Shown one piece after another: positions 1 to 5,498 of a stretch of 5,565 nucleotides of DNA. Both the position numbers and the translations under genes were made by a program. Source of the stretch: an uncultured Woeseiaceae bacterium (GTDB taxonomy: Bacteria > Pseudomonadota > Gammaproteobacteria > Woeseiales > Woeseiaceae). The DNA lies in NCBI GenBank assembly GCA_947259435.1, contig CAMYMP010000135.1:1-5565 (forward strand), given 5' to 3'. The notes under the pieces are model-generated. The model was not told the DNA's origin. It saw only the letters and a list, made by a program, of their open reading frames with translations, and searched no databases. How positions within the stretch are numbered: position 1 is the stretch's first letter; each line of letters starts with the position of its first letter.

Positions 1-9
1 CAAGACACT

Positions 10-63
10 CAATTTGACCCCCGCCCGGGCCAAATGTCCGCTTTGCCGATAGCAGACATTCAG
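10..63. repeat. Intergenic hairpin repeat, copy A
   Basis: About three quarters of the positions match a second copy at 1451-1505 when aligned by eye with one gap. The core forms a stem between 33-42 and 51-60 (AATGTCCGCT with AGCAGACATT), with a single C.A mismatch and an 8-nt loop. The rest of the 1-200 stretch also looks structured: ATCGGC at 97-102 pairs with GCCGAT at 111-116, and AGCCCA at 119-124 pairs with TGGGCT at 164-169. I see no gene here. It is probably one member of a dispersed intergenic repeat family; its function is unknown. Confidence 0.55.
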
Positions 64-207
64 GTTGCCGGAAAATGGCCAATTCCACCGTCAGCTATCG
101 GCCACTTGCAGCCGATCAAGCCCAGTTTGCGAATGACCGCTTTTCAGTTAGTCAGGCCTCAATTGGGCTCGGCTTAGCAAAGTATTGAGAGCGTCGACAC
201 CAGGCGA

Positions 208-221
208 TTTTGGTACCAAAA
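208..221. promoter_or_regulatory. Perfect 14-bp palindrome upstream of the lipoprotein gene
   Basis: TTTTGGTACCAAAA is identical to its own reverse complement. It lies 117 nt upstream of the preferred lipoprotein start. It could be an operator for a dimeric regulator, but no convincing -35/-10 pair could be placed around it, so a regulatory role is only a guess. Confidence 0.25.
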
Positions 222-338
222 GGTGGTGGCGGTAACTCTGTAAATTATTCTCGATTCGGTCGATCAGCTAAAGAGTTACCGCTGGCACAGGCCCACTCCC
301 TATGCCACGATACGAATCAGGCAACTACGGCTACCGCT

Positions 339-1223
339 ATGTCAATTACAGCAGCTTATAGAGCCGCCACGCTGGCGCTCATTATTTTCCCACTCGTCTT
401 GGGCGGCTGTGCGCAGAATTTCCCTCGGCCCGCAAATTTACCGCATGACGGCAGCGCCCCGACCGCCGACGAAATTTTCGCCCGTACGTTTCGAGCCCAT
501 GGCGGGGAAAGCCTGGACGACTTCAATGACTTGAATGTCGCCCTGGACGGGGAATGGAAATTTCTTATCACACGTATTCAGCCGCTTGTTACCGATCACA
601 AGTACCGGGTCGTCTCCGAGGAGCGTCTTTTGCCGTCCAGGGGTGTCTACACCGCTGCCTTTAGAGGACCCGCCGGCACCAAGAGAGTCGTACGCACAGC
701 GGAGAGCGTGCGTGTTTTCTACAACGGCGAGGAGACCTTTGATGAAGACGTGTTGCAATCGACAGCCCTGACTGCCGATTCGTTTTTCCTGTTCACGATT
801 GGACCGATGGCGCTGCGTGAAAGCCGCGGCAAATTTGAAAGGCTCGAAGACGGCTTCGACAACGGCAAGCGCTACTACAGAATTTACGCTGTCGTCGAAC
901 CAGGACTTGGCTATTCTGCACAAGATGAAATCGTGCTTTGGGTCGATCCCGAGACGTATCTTACTTATCGTGTGCACATTACCCTTGAAGGGTACGAGAC
1001 CACGAAAGGAGCTCACGTAGACGTGACTTTTCTCGACTACGAAAAGCGCGGCGCGTATATGTTGCCGAGCAGGTACCTCGAACGAGTGCTTGGTCCGATC
1101 CGGATCACGGCGCATACCTGGCACCTGACAGGCCTTGATATCAACCGCGGCCTATCGCTCACTGACATCGAGGGACAGCAATATGTTGGATTGGCGGCGG
1201 CACCTGCCACGCCGCTGCGATAA
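339..1223 (+). CDS. Putative outer-membrane lipoprotein of unknown function
   Basis: The 294-residue product begins with a lipoprotein signal peptide: a short N-region with Arg8, a hydrophobic stretch (about residues 9-21) and the lipobox LGGC with the lipidated Cys at 24. Residue 25 is Ala, not Asp, which fits outer-membrane sorting by the +2 rule. The ATG at 339 is chosen because it puts the signal peptide at the N terminus; an in-frame TTG at 210 would add 43 polar residues ahead of it. The Shine-Dalgarno site is weak. The mature part has an AHGGES motif near residues 53-58 followed by mixed hydrophobic/charged segments that suggest beta-strands. This resembles proteins with a LolA/LolB-like fold, but that is only an impression and I assign no function. 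It stands alone on the plus strand, with a strong terminator 100 nt downstream. Confidence 0.8.
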   Translation: MSITAAYRAATLALIIFPLVLGGCAQNFPRPANLPHDGSAPTADEIFARTFRAHGGESLDDFNDLNVALDGEWKFLITRIQPLVTDHKYRVVSEERLLPSRGVYTAAFRGPAGTKRVVRTAESVRVFYNGEETFDEDVLQSTALTADSFFLFTIGPMALRESRGKFERLEDGFDNGKRYYRIYAVVEPGLGYSAQDEIVLWVDPETYLTYRVHITLEGYETTKGAHVDVTFLDYEKRGAYMLPSRYLERVLGPIRITAHTWHLTGLDINRGLSLTDIEGQQYVGLAAAPATPLR

Positions 1224-1322
1224 AGGACGGGCCAGGTCTTCGGTCGAAGCGCGCCCGACCGGGCTACACGCATGCACACCCCGCCGTGAAGGCAGCGCTG
1301 ACTTAAGCGGCCATGGGAACGC

Positions 1323-1350
1323 AAAAAGCCTCGTCAAAACGAGGCTTTTT
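1323..1350. terminator. Rho-independent terminator, likely bidirectional
   Basis: The arms AAAAAGCCTCGT (1323-1334) and ACGAGGCTTTTT (1339-1350) pair perfectly over 12 bp around a CAAA loop. The A-tract and T-tract make it usable in both directions. On the plus strand it would end the lipoprotein transcript, and on the minus strand it would end the merB-like operon, whose last stop codon is at 1574. Confidence 0.9.
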
Positions 1351-1379
1351 GGTCGGCTGCATACAAATAGCCGAATCTT

Positions 1380-1413
1380 GGTAGCGGGGGCGTGATTTGC
1401 ACTGTTCCGACAG
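1380..1413. repeat. 34-bp direct repeat, left copy
   Basis: It starts GGTAGCGGGGGC and ends GCACTGTTCCGACAG. It matches 4697-4730 at 32 of 34 positions in the same orientation. Weaker ungapped similarity resumes at about 1422-1442 versus 4739-4759 (15 of 21 positions). Read on the minus strand, its end CCCCCGCTACCA resembles the 3' end of a Met/fMet-type tRNA. Both copies are followed on that strand by a terminator-like hairpin. It could be an att-type remnant bordering the metal module, or a dispersed intergenic repeat. Confidence 0.75.
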
Positions 1414-1450
1414 CGCGCACACGGATTCGCCTTAAATAGCTCAGAACGGT

Positions 1451-1505
1451 CAATCTGCCCCACTCCTGGGCAAAACGTCCGCTTTTCTGACTGGCAGACG
1501 CTCAG
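1451..1505. repeat. Intergenic hairpin repeat, copy B
   Basis: This is the counterpart of copy A at 10-63. The stem is CGTCCGC (1476-1482) with GCAGACG (1494-1500), keeping the same C.A mismatch as copy A. A T-A pair in copy A is replaced by C-G here, a compensatory change. The remainder of the 1224-1573 gap holds only the terminator and the left direct repeat; I see no small gene in it. Confidence 0.55.
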
Positions 1506-1573
1506 TCAGCCCAAATCAATGTGAATTGAGCTGCAGCCAATAGCTGTCTCTGAAACGTTCGCTCTTGTGATTC

Positions 1574-2224
1574 TCAGCTCTGACGAATTGGATCATCACT
1601 CAGGCTCTTTAGGATTGCTTCATGCAATCGGCCGGCGATTTCATGCAATTCATCAACGTCGACAACCCGACATGACGGGGACGCCGCTGCGAATGTGTTC
1701 GCGCTGTCTGAGGATGCGAAATGCCGGACATGACGGCAGAATGCCGCGCCGACACCTTGTTCTATCGATGCTGCGTCGGCTGAGGCCATTGTCGCAAGCG
1801 CAGCTCCAGGATTAACGAATTGGACTTTTCCAGGGGCGATTTCTAGCCGAACTAATTCGCGACTTTGAGGATCAACTGATTCGACCAGCACCTCGCGATC
1901 TACGAGCTTGGGTATCACGTGCGCCCAAAGTGCGCAGCAGCTGAAAACGGATTTCCCGTCGATCTCGAGCCTGTGATAGGTTGGCGCCAACGTCATCCCG
2001 AATAGATCTACAAGGCGCCCCCTTTCGTTGAACGCGCATCGCGCCTTCCCGAGCGCCTCCTGAACCTCGCGGTCATTGACACCGGCTGCATTGGCAATCT
2101 GGCGCACGGTAAGCGGTTCGCCTCGAGCAAGTAGCGGGAATCCCGGAAGCAACAGCCCGGCGCCGGACCACCTTTCCGCCAGGCAGCGAATCGTGGTGTC
2201 AAACCGTCGAAAAGACTCTCGCAT
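1574..2224 (-). CDS. MerB-like organomercurial lyase (alkylmercury lyase family)
   Basis: The 216-residue length is close to the 212 of plasmid R831b MerB. MerB cleaves the carbon-Hg bond by protonolysis in the cytoplasm, giving Hg(II) for MerA. An N-terminal winged-helix-like region (about 35-75) precedes the catalytic core. The core FSCCALW (94-100) aligns with the family's YAWCALD, so Cys97 matches Cys96; AFCRHVRHF (161-169) aligns with SFCCHVHFF, so Cys163 matches Cys159. Two differences stand out: the catalytic Asp99 position is Trp100, and an extra Cys96 sits beside Cys97. ATG 2224 is preferred, with AGGA about 10 nt upstream and 25 nt after the previous stop; a TTG at 2284 would overlap that gene by 35 nt. 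It is the last gene of the divergent operon. Family membership is fairly sure; true lyase activity is not. Confidence 0.8.
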   Translation of the reverse strand: MRESFRRFDTTIRCLAERWSGAGLLLPGFPLLARGEPLTVRQIANAAGVNDREVQEALGKARCAFNERGRLVDLFGMTLAPTYHRLEIDGKSVFSCCALWAHVIPKLVDREVLVESVDPQSRELVRLEIAPGKVQFVNPGAALATMASADAASIEQGVGAAFCRHVRHFASSDSANTFAAASPSCRVVDVDELHEIAGRLHEAILKSLSDDPIRQS

Positions 2225-2249
2225 CGTTTTCCGATCCTGCAATGAGCAG

Positions 2250-2636
2250 TCAGTCAGAGTGCTGTTGGCCTCGATATTTGCCAAAAAGCTTTTCGGGGAG
2301 GAAGGTCAGCATGACTAGCGCGAAAATTCCCCAAGTAACATGCATCAGCCCGTAGGGACCAAGATCTACGAAACCGAACCCAACGAGCAGGCTCAGAGCC
2401 GAACCAGCCAACAATATCGGACTCGAGTAGTAACAGTGCCTACGACGACACCGTCGAGCATTAATTGCGCAGCCTATTCCCATCCAGGCAAAGCACACGG
2501 ATATGATTCCTATCGCCCATTCGGCGGGCGGCCTAACGAAATTCAATGACAGCATGATTGCTATCGGTGCACCCCAAAGTAACCAGAACGGCAAGGGCCT
2601 CGTTGCAAAGTCGTTATCAGATTCAACGTCAGTCAT
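2250..2636 (-). CDS. Small four-helix membrane protein with Cys motif
   Basis: The 128-residue protein has four probable membrane helices, at about 15-34, 40-58, 72-90 and 96-113. A very basic, Cys-containing loop joins helices 2 and 3: NARRCRRRHCYYSSP, with Cys63 and Cys68. Cys48 and Cys56 lie in helix 2. The clustered cysteines beside a membrane segment could carry a soft metal, as in mercury transporters, but it is not recognisably MerT, MerC, MerE or MerF. ATG 2636 is preceded by a purine-rich GAGGGG site. It follows the GDCCVxC gene after 24 nt and precedes the MerB-like gene by 25 nt, so the three are probably one transcript. I recognise the general style of family from metal loci but no named member; transport is inference from context. 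Confidence 0.75.
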   Translation of the reverse strand: MTDVESDNDFATRPLPFWLLWGAPIAIMLSLNFVRPPAEWAIGIISVCFAWMGIGCAINARRCRRRHCYYSSPILLAGSALSLLVGFGFVDLGPYGLMHVTWGIFALVMLTFLPEKLFGKYRGQQHSD

Positions 2637-2660
2637 CGAATTACATCCCCTCTCTCACAC

Positions 2661-2870
2661 TTAGCAGGCACGATTACCCATCTGAATCGGCGGGCATTTC
2701 ACGGTGCCATATGAGCAGTACACGCAGCAGTCGCCCGCCTCCGGTCGTAGCAATTCTCCGCAGCCCTTGCAGTCGTAGTAGTACTGGCAGGCATTGGTCG
2801 GCATGCGTTCCCGCGCCTGGTGCCCGCAATGGGGACATTTGATGACTGAAAATTCGTCGAACTCGACCAA
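2661..2870 (-). CDS. GDCCVxC-domain small cysteine-rich protein
   Basis: The 69-residue protein contains 10 cysteines. An N-terminal CPHCG (12-16) and a central CKGCG (34-38) look like a zinc ribbon. They are followed by the signature GDCCVYCSYG (46-55) and a CPP (59-61), which match the GDCCVxC-domain (seleno)protein family; here all signature positions are Cys, and no in-frame TGA is used. The family commonly sits in mercury-resistance loci; its biochemical role is unknown to me, with metal binding or thiol redox most likely. The start is TTG 2870, supported by a strong AGGGGAG site at 2883-2877 spaced 6 nt away; no ATG in this frame lies upstream of the first Cys pair. It is the first gene of the divergent operon, about 34 nt downstream of the predicted transcription start. 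Confidence 0.8.
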   Translation of the reverse strand: MVEFDEFSVIKCPHCGHQARERMPTNACQYYYDCKGCGELLRPEAGDCCVYCSYGTVKCPPIQMGNRAC

Positions 2871-2900
2871 CCGACTCTCCCCTGGCTGGTGCCTCCACCA

Positions 2901-2929
2901 TTGAGGGCGTATGGTAGACCCTGTAGTAA
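2901..2929 (+). promoter_or_regulatory. Probable promoter of the merR-type regulator gene
   Basis: On the plus strand, TTGAGG (2901-2906) and TAGTAA (2924-2929) are separated by 17 bp. The -10 element falls in the middle of the regulator's dyad, so bound regulator would repress its own gene. Transcription would start near 2936, leaving only about 11 nt before the ATG at 2947. Confidence 0.45.
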
Positions 2930-2941
2930 CTACAGGGTCAA
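2911..2941 (-). promoter_or_regulatory. MerR-type promoter of the GDCCVxC / membrane protein / MerB-like operon
   Basis: On the minus strand, the -35 TTGACC (2941-2936) and the -10 TACCAT (2916-2911) are 19 bp apart. This overlong spacing is the hallmark of promoters that MerR-family activators open by DNA distortion. The spacer is filled by the dyad at 2917-2939. It should drive the leftward operon starting at 2870. Confidence 0.8.
2917..2939. promoter_or_regulatory. MerR-family operator, perfect 10-bp dyad
   Basis: GACCCTGTAG and CTACAGGGTC are perfect inverted repeats around TAA. The half-sites resemble those of CadR/PbrR/ZntR-type operators (ACCCTATAG/CTACAGGGT). Its position between the -35 and -10 of the leftward promoter is the standard site for MerR-family activation. 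Confidence 0.85.
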
Positions 2942-2946
2942 GTGAA

Positions 2947-3333
2947 ATGCGTATCGGCGAATTGGCGAATGCCTGTGATTGCCCGGTCGAGACAATTCGG
3001 TACTACGAGAAGATCGGACTGCTCCCGGAGGCTGTACGCCTCTCCAACGGCTATCGCAGCTACGAGGATACGCACAAAAAGTGGCTGCAATTTATCCTTC
3101 GCAGCAAGCAGCTGGGATTCAACCAGAACGAAGTCAGGCGGCTCACTGATTTAGCACACCAAGAGCGGCCCGCTTGCGCGGATGTGCACGAGTTGTTGGA
3201 AGAACACGTGAACGATGTGCGAAAGAGAATAGATGAGCTGGAACGATTGCAGCGCGCGCTGGTTCGACTCAAAGCGCAGTGCCAGGACGGCACATTGCAC
3301 GATTGCCCGGTGATTGACGAATTAATGACCTGA
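2947..3333 (+). CDS. MerR-family heavy-metal-responsive regulator
   Basis: The 128-residue protein has an N-terminal winged HTH (IGELANACDCPVETIRYYEK, residues 3-22, then GLLPEAVRLSNGYRSY), a recognition region up to about 70 and a long dimerisation helix (about 80-110). Metal ligands are at the canonical positions: Cys77 at the start of the dimer helix, and Cys112 and Cys120 in the C-terminal loop. Cys77 marks sensors of divalent metals, whereas CueR-type sensors have Ser. The 8-residue Cys112-Cys120 spacing and the DCPVI sequence recall CueR's loop; MerR spacing is 9 and CadR 7. Metal identity is therefore open; Hg(II) fits the neighbours best. ATG 2947 is chosen because an in-frame ATG at 2911 lies inside the operator/promoter and would add residues before the conserved MRIGELA start. 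It ends 13 nt from the convergent methyltransferase gene with no obvious terminator between. Confidence 0.9.
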   Translation: MRIGELANACDCPVETIRYYEKIGLLPEAVRLSNGYRSYEDTHKKWLQFILRSKQLGFNQNEVRRLTDLAHQERPACADVHELLEEHVNDVRKRIDELERLQRALVRLKAQCQDGTLHDCPVIDELMT

Positions 3334-3346
3334 ACCGCTCAATCTG

Positions 3347-3964
3347 CTACATCAATGTCCCTTCCACGTAGCCGATCGGAACGAGTCCGGGGAGCAACTC
3401 TGCACGGGCGACATGTAGACCGTAATCTTCTAATGCGCTGCGAAGCGACTGCATAGTGAAGCGCCGATGACCTGGAAAGCCGCTGACGGCGAGGATGCGC
3501 GAGAGTAACCACGACAATCTCGTTTCGTCATGGCAAAACGTCGGCGCTACAAGCAAGCCACCTGGCTTCATCACGCTCCGAAGTGCCCGGATCGCAGCGG
3601 GAAGGTCGGGCACCAAATGCAGAACATTGGCCGCGACAACAGCGTCAAACTCATCAGCTGAAAATGGCAGCGCATAGATATCAGCCTGTTCACACGTCAC
3701 GTTCTTGAGCCCGTTGTCCTGAACCCGCTGCTGCAGCGCCTCCACCATGGCCATTGCATAGTCCGTGGCGACGACGGAGTCGCTCGTCTGGGCAATGGCC
3801 GAGGTAACGACGCCCGTGCCTGCTGCGACTTCCAGCACTCGAGCCTTGCCGCGAACAGCCTCGCTAGTCAATTCCAACATCCGCGGCAGCGGCCGTCCAA
3901 GTACCCACCGCAATGACGCATCGTAATTACGCGCGTGTCGCTCCCAGTAATCTTTGTCACTCAT
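3347..3964 (-). CDS. Class I SAM-dependent methyltransferase
   Basis: The 205-residue protein has the Rossmann-type methyltransferase motifs: VLEVAAGTGVVT (43-54) for SAM, acidic Asp68 in VVATDYA at the end of strand 2, a QADIYALPF segment (93-101), FDAVVAANVLHLV (106-118) and MKPGGLLVAPTF (132-143). The closest general type is the UbiE/Methyltransf_11 group; the substrate cannot be read from the sequence. ATG 3964 is chosen because it overlaps the transporter stop as ATGAGTGA, the typical arrangement for translational coupling, with GGAAG 3 nt upstream; an ATG at 4024 would extend 68 nt into the transporter gene with low-complexity basic residues. Linkage to a cation transporter and metal-sensing regulator suggests modification of a metal(loid) or a small thiol, which is inference only. 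Confidence 0.85.
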   Translation of the reverse strand: MSDKDYWERHARNYDASLRWVLGRPLPRMLELTSEAVRGKARVLEVAAGTGVVTSAIAQTSDSVVATDYAMAMVEALQQRVQDNGLKNVTCEQADIYALPFSADEFDAVVAANVLHLVPDLPAAIRALRSVMKPGGLLVAPTFCHDETRLSWLLSRILAVSGFPGHRRFTMQSLRSALEDYGLHVARAELLPGLVPIGYVEGTLM

Positions 3965-4574
3965 CAGCTTCCGACCTGGCATCCCGCAGTATCTCGATCG
4001 CCTCTTTGATGACATAGAGACCAATCAGCGTCCCGATGACATAGTCCGGATATGGCACGCGGAGCCAGAAAACCAACACGCCGGCGAGAATTACGCCGAG
4101 GTTCGCCACGACGTCTGCACGGGTAAAAAGCCACGTGGCTCGCAGATGTACTTCGCCCGACTTCATGGGCGCCAGCAACCTTAGCACCGTGAGGTTGACG
4201 ACCAGGGACAACAAAGCCGTTCCGATCATCCATTCGCTCAGCGGCTCAGCGCCGTAAGTCAGACGACGGCCCACCTCGAAGAGGACGCCACCACCAAGCA
4301 CGAGCAAGATGCTGCCACTAAGTGTCGCCGCTCTGATTTTGAATAACGCCGAGCGGCCGATAGCCATCAGGGCGATCGCATACGCCGTAGCGTCCGAGAG
4401 CATATCCAACGCGTCAGCCAACAGCCCGGTGGACTGTGCAATCCAGCCCGCCAAGCCACCTATCACTGCCATAGCCGCGTTAAGCGCCAGTGCGGTGCGA
4501 AGAACGCGACGCTCTTGGGCGGTATTCACTTCCGGTGTTTTGCATTCACAATCGGTCACTGGCCAAGTCTGCAA
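3957..4574 (-). CDS. Short CDF-type cation transporter
   Basis: The 205-residue inner-membrane protein has about six hydrophobic helices and ends just after the last one, so the cytoplasmic metal-binding domain of full-length CDF proteins (about 300 residues, as in YiiP or ZitB) is missing. Helix 2 has LLADALDMLSDA, giving Asp57 and Asp61 at the DxxxD site equivalent to YiiP Asp45/Asp49. Helix 5 has FTRADVVAN, with Asp154 matching YiiP Asp157, but the usual His four residues earlier is Phe150. A CxC (Cys9-Cys11) lies in the N-terminal tail. It probably exports a divalent cation by proton antiport. The start is uncertain: TTG 4574 is the longest form, GTG 4559 is also possible and keeps the CxC. 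A TAGAAT (4592-4587) may be a -10 element, without a good -35. It overlaps the methyltransferase gene by 8 nt, indicating an operon. Confidence 0.8.
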   Translation of the reverse strand: MQTWPVTDCECKTPEVNTAQERRVLRTALALNAAMAVIGGLAGWIAQSTGLLADALDMLSDATAYAIALMAIGRSALFKIRAATLSGSILLVLGGGVLFEVGRRLTYGAEPLSEWMIGTALLSLVVNLTVLRLLAPMKSGEVHLRATWLFTRADVVANLGVILAGVLVFWLRVPYPDYVIGTLIGLYVIKEAIEILRDARSEADE

Positions 4575-4654
4575 TTCACTGATCCGATTCTAATCTGGTT
4601 TGCGACTCGCGGGGTCTCGCCCAAGGCAGTATGTGCAAGCCTTTCCTTACTGCA

Positions 4655-4693
4655 AAAATATGCCGGTCCTAGATAAGGACTGGCGCATCTTTT
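4655..4693. terminator. Imperfect hairpin, probable terminator
   Basis: The arm at 4655-4670 pairs with 4676-4693 around an AGATA loop, with a GTCCT/AGGAC core, one G-T wobble, a 2-nt bulge, one mismatch and a terminal AAAA/TTTT. On the minus strand it ends in TTTTT and would terminate the hydrolase transcript before the transporter gene. The rest of the 4575-4781 gap holds the right direct repeat and the displaced 3' end of the hydrolase gene. Confidence 0.6.
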
Positions 4694-4696
4694 CCC

Positions 4697-4730
4697 GGTA
4701 GCGGGGGCCTGCTTTGCACTGTTCCGACAG
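4697..4730. repeat. 34-bp direct repeat, right copy
   Basis: It matches the left copy at 1380-1413 with two substitutions (the 13th and 16th positions). It begins 3 nt from the hairpin terminator at 4655-4693 and lies 35 nt beyond the ancestral stop of the hydrolase gene. The two copies enclose about 3.3 kb containing all the metal-related genes and none of the flanking ones. Confidence 0.75.
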
Positions 4731-4765
4731 GCTTGTGTCGCATCCGCGTGAAGTAGATCGACAGC

Positions 4766-5498
4766 TTACACCGTCAGAATGTCACCAGCTCCGAGAACGC
4801 AGCATTTCTTTCCCTGCGCCTCTACTCCGCGCCTGAATTCGGCGTCGTCCCACTTCCGGATCAATCCGGTCCACAGCCTGCAACGCGTCTTCGACGTCCA
4901 TCGTCCAGGTGTTCTGGCCGAGACCGCCGATCGGAATCATCAACACCGTTGGCCTCAAACCGTCCCAATCGGGTAAGAACACCGAATCACCGAGATTCAG
5001 TATCGTCTTATCCCCTATTGTGATCTTGAATCCCATCGCACCGAGACCCGTGCGTTCTCCTGGCCCGGGTTGCTTCCGGATCTTAAATCCAAGCAGTGAC
5101 ACCTCGATTGGGCCGTGCACCGCTCGCACCGCCTCGAATGTAACGTCGTCGAGTGCGATTGAGTCGCCCACATCGAGCGGGTGCAGGTTGTCGAAGGGAA
5201 CCCAGGATTTCAGCTCCTTGCCACGAGGGTCAATAACGAGCGTTTGCCCGTTCTCGGTTTTCGTAAGTCCAATACCGCACACGACGGGTGCCCCTGATGC
5301 CTCGGCAACGCGATCCGACTGCCAATGATGGTCCGGGTCTCCGTGAGTGATGACGATATGTGTAATCGTCGGCCATTCTTCCTCAGGAATCAGGCTCCTG
5401 AAATCGAACAAATAAAAGTATTGACCGGGATCTATCGCGACCCGTGTTCCGCCCTCCTCGACCAGAAACGCGTTATACAGGTAGTGGGTGATCCTCAC
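4766..5498 (-). pseudogene. Metallo-beta-lactamase-fold hydrolase, frameshifted near the 3' end
   Basis: From GTG 5498 (GGGAG 8 nt upstream) the frame reads an MBL-fold protein of the UlaG-like kind. Metal-site residues are in THGDPDHH (His52, Asp54, Asp56, His57; the usual second His of HxHxDH is Asp), AVHGP (His128) and NLGDS (Asp171), followed by MIPIGG. After VDRIDPE (about 4856) the frame continues as a basic, unrelated tail and stops at 4782. A different minus-strand frame from 4852 to 4766 encodes a far more natural C terminus, from WDDAEFRRGVEAQGKK to GAGDILTV and a TAA. The segment expected between them, which in this family carries a PxHY-type metal ligand, is absent in every frame. 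I infer an out-of-frame deletion near 4850-4860. The substrate is unknown. A variant natural tail or sequencing error is less likely. Confidence 0.65.

Noticed and set aside
210..338. N-terminal extension of the lipoprotein from TTG 210
   Set aside because: It would bury the signal peptide behind 43 polar residues, and it starts inside the palindrome.
438..1124. Long open frame opposite the lipoprotein gene
   Set aside because: It has no recognisable domain and is fully antisense to a gene with a clear signal peptide, so it is a shadow.
1379..1455. A complete tRNA gene on the minus strand ending CCCCCGCTACCA
   Set aside because: Only the 3' end is tRNA-like. The T-arm positions do not pair (AACAG against CACGC), the T-loop reads TGCAAAT, and no matching 5' acceptor arm AGCGGGG is found.
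2674..2901. Minus-strand frame from ATG 2901 overlapping the GDCCVxC gene
   Set aside because: The GDCCVxC frame has the family signature and the better ribosome-binding site; this frame has only scrambled Arg/Leu-rich sequence.
2911..2946. Upstream ATG 2911 for the regulator
   Set aside because: It lies in the operator/promoter, ahead of the predicted transcription start, and adds 12 residues not seen at the start of MerR-family proteins.
3334..3346. Terminator between the convergent regulator and methyltransferase genes
   Set aside because: The 13-nt gap and adjacent bases form no hairpin with a T-tract that I can see.
4909..5328. Plus-strand open frame opposite the hydrolase gene
   Set aside because: Its composition is Ser/Pro-rich with no motif, while the minus strand carries the metallo-beta-lactamase motifs.
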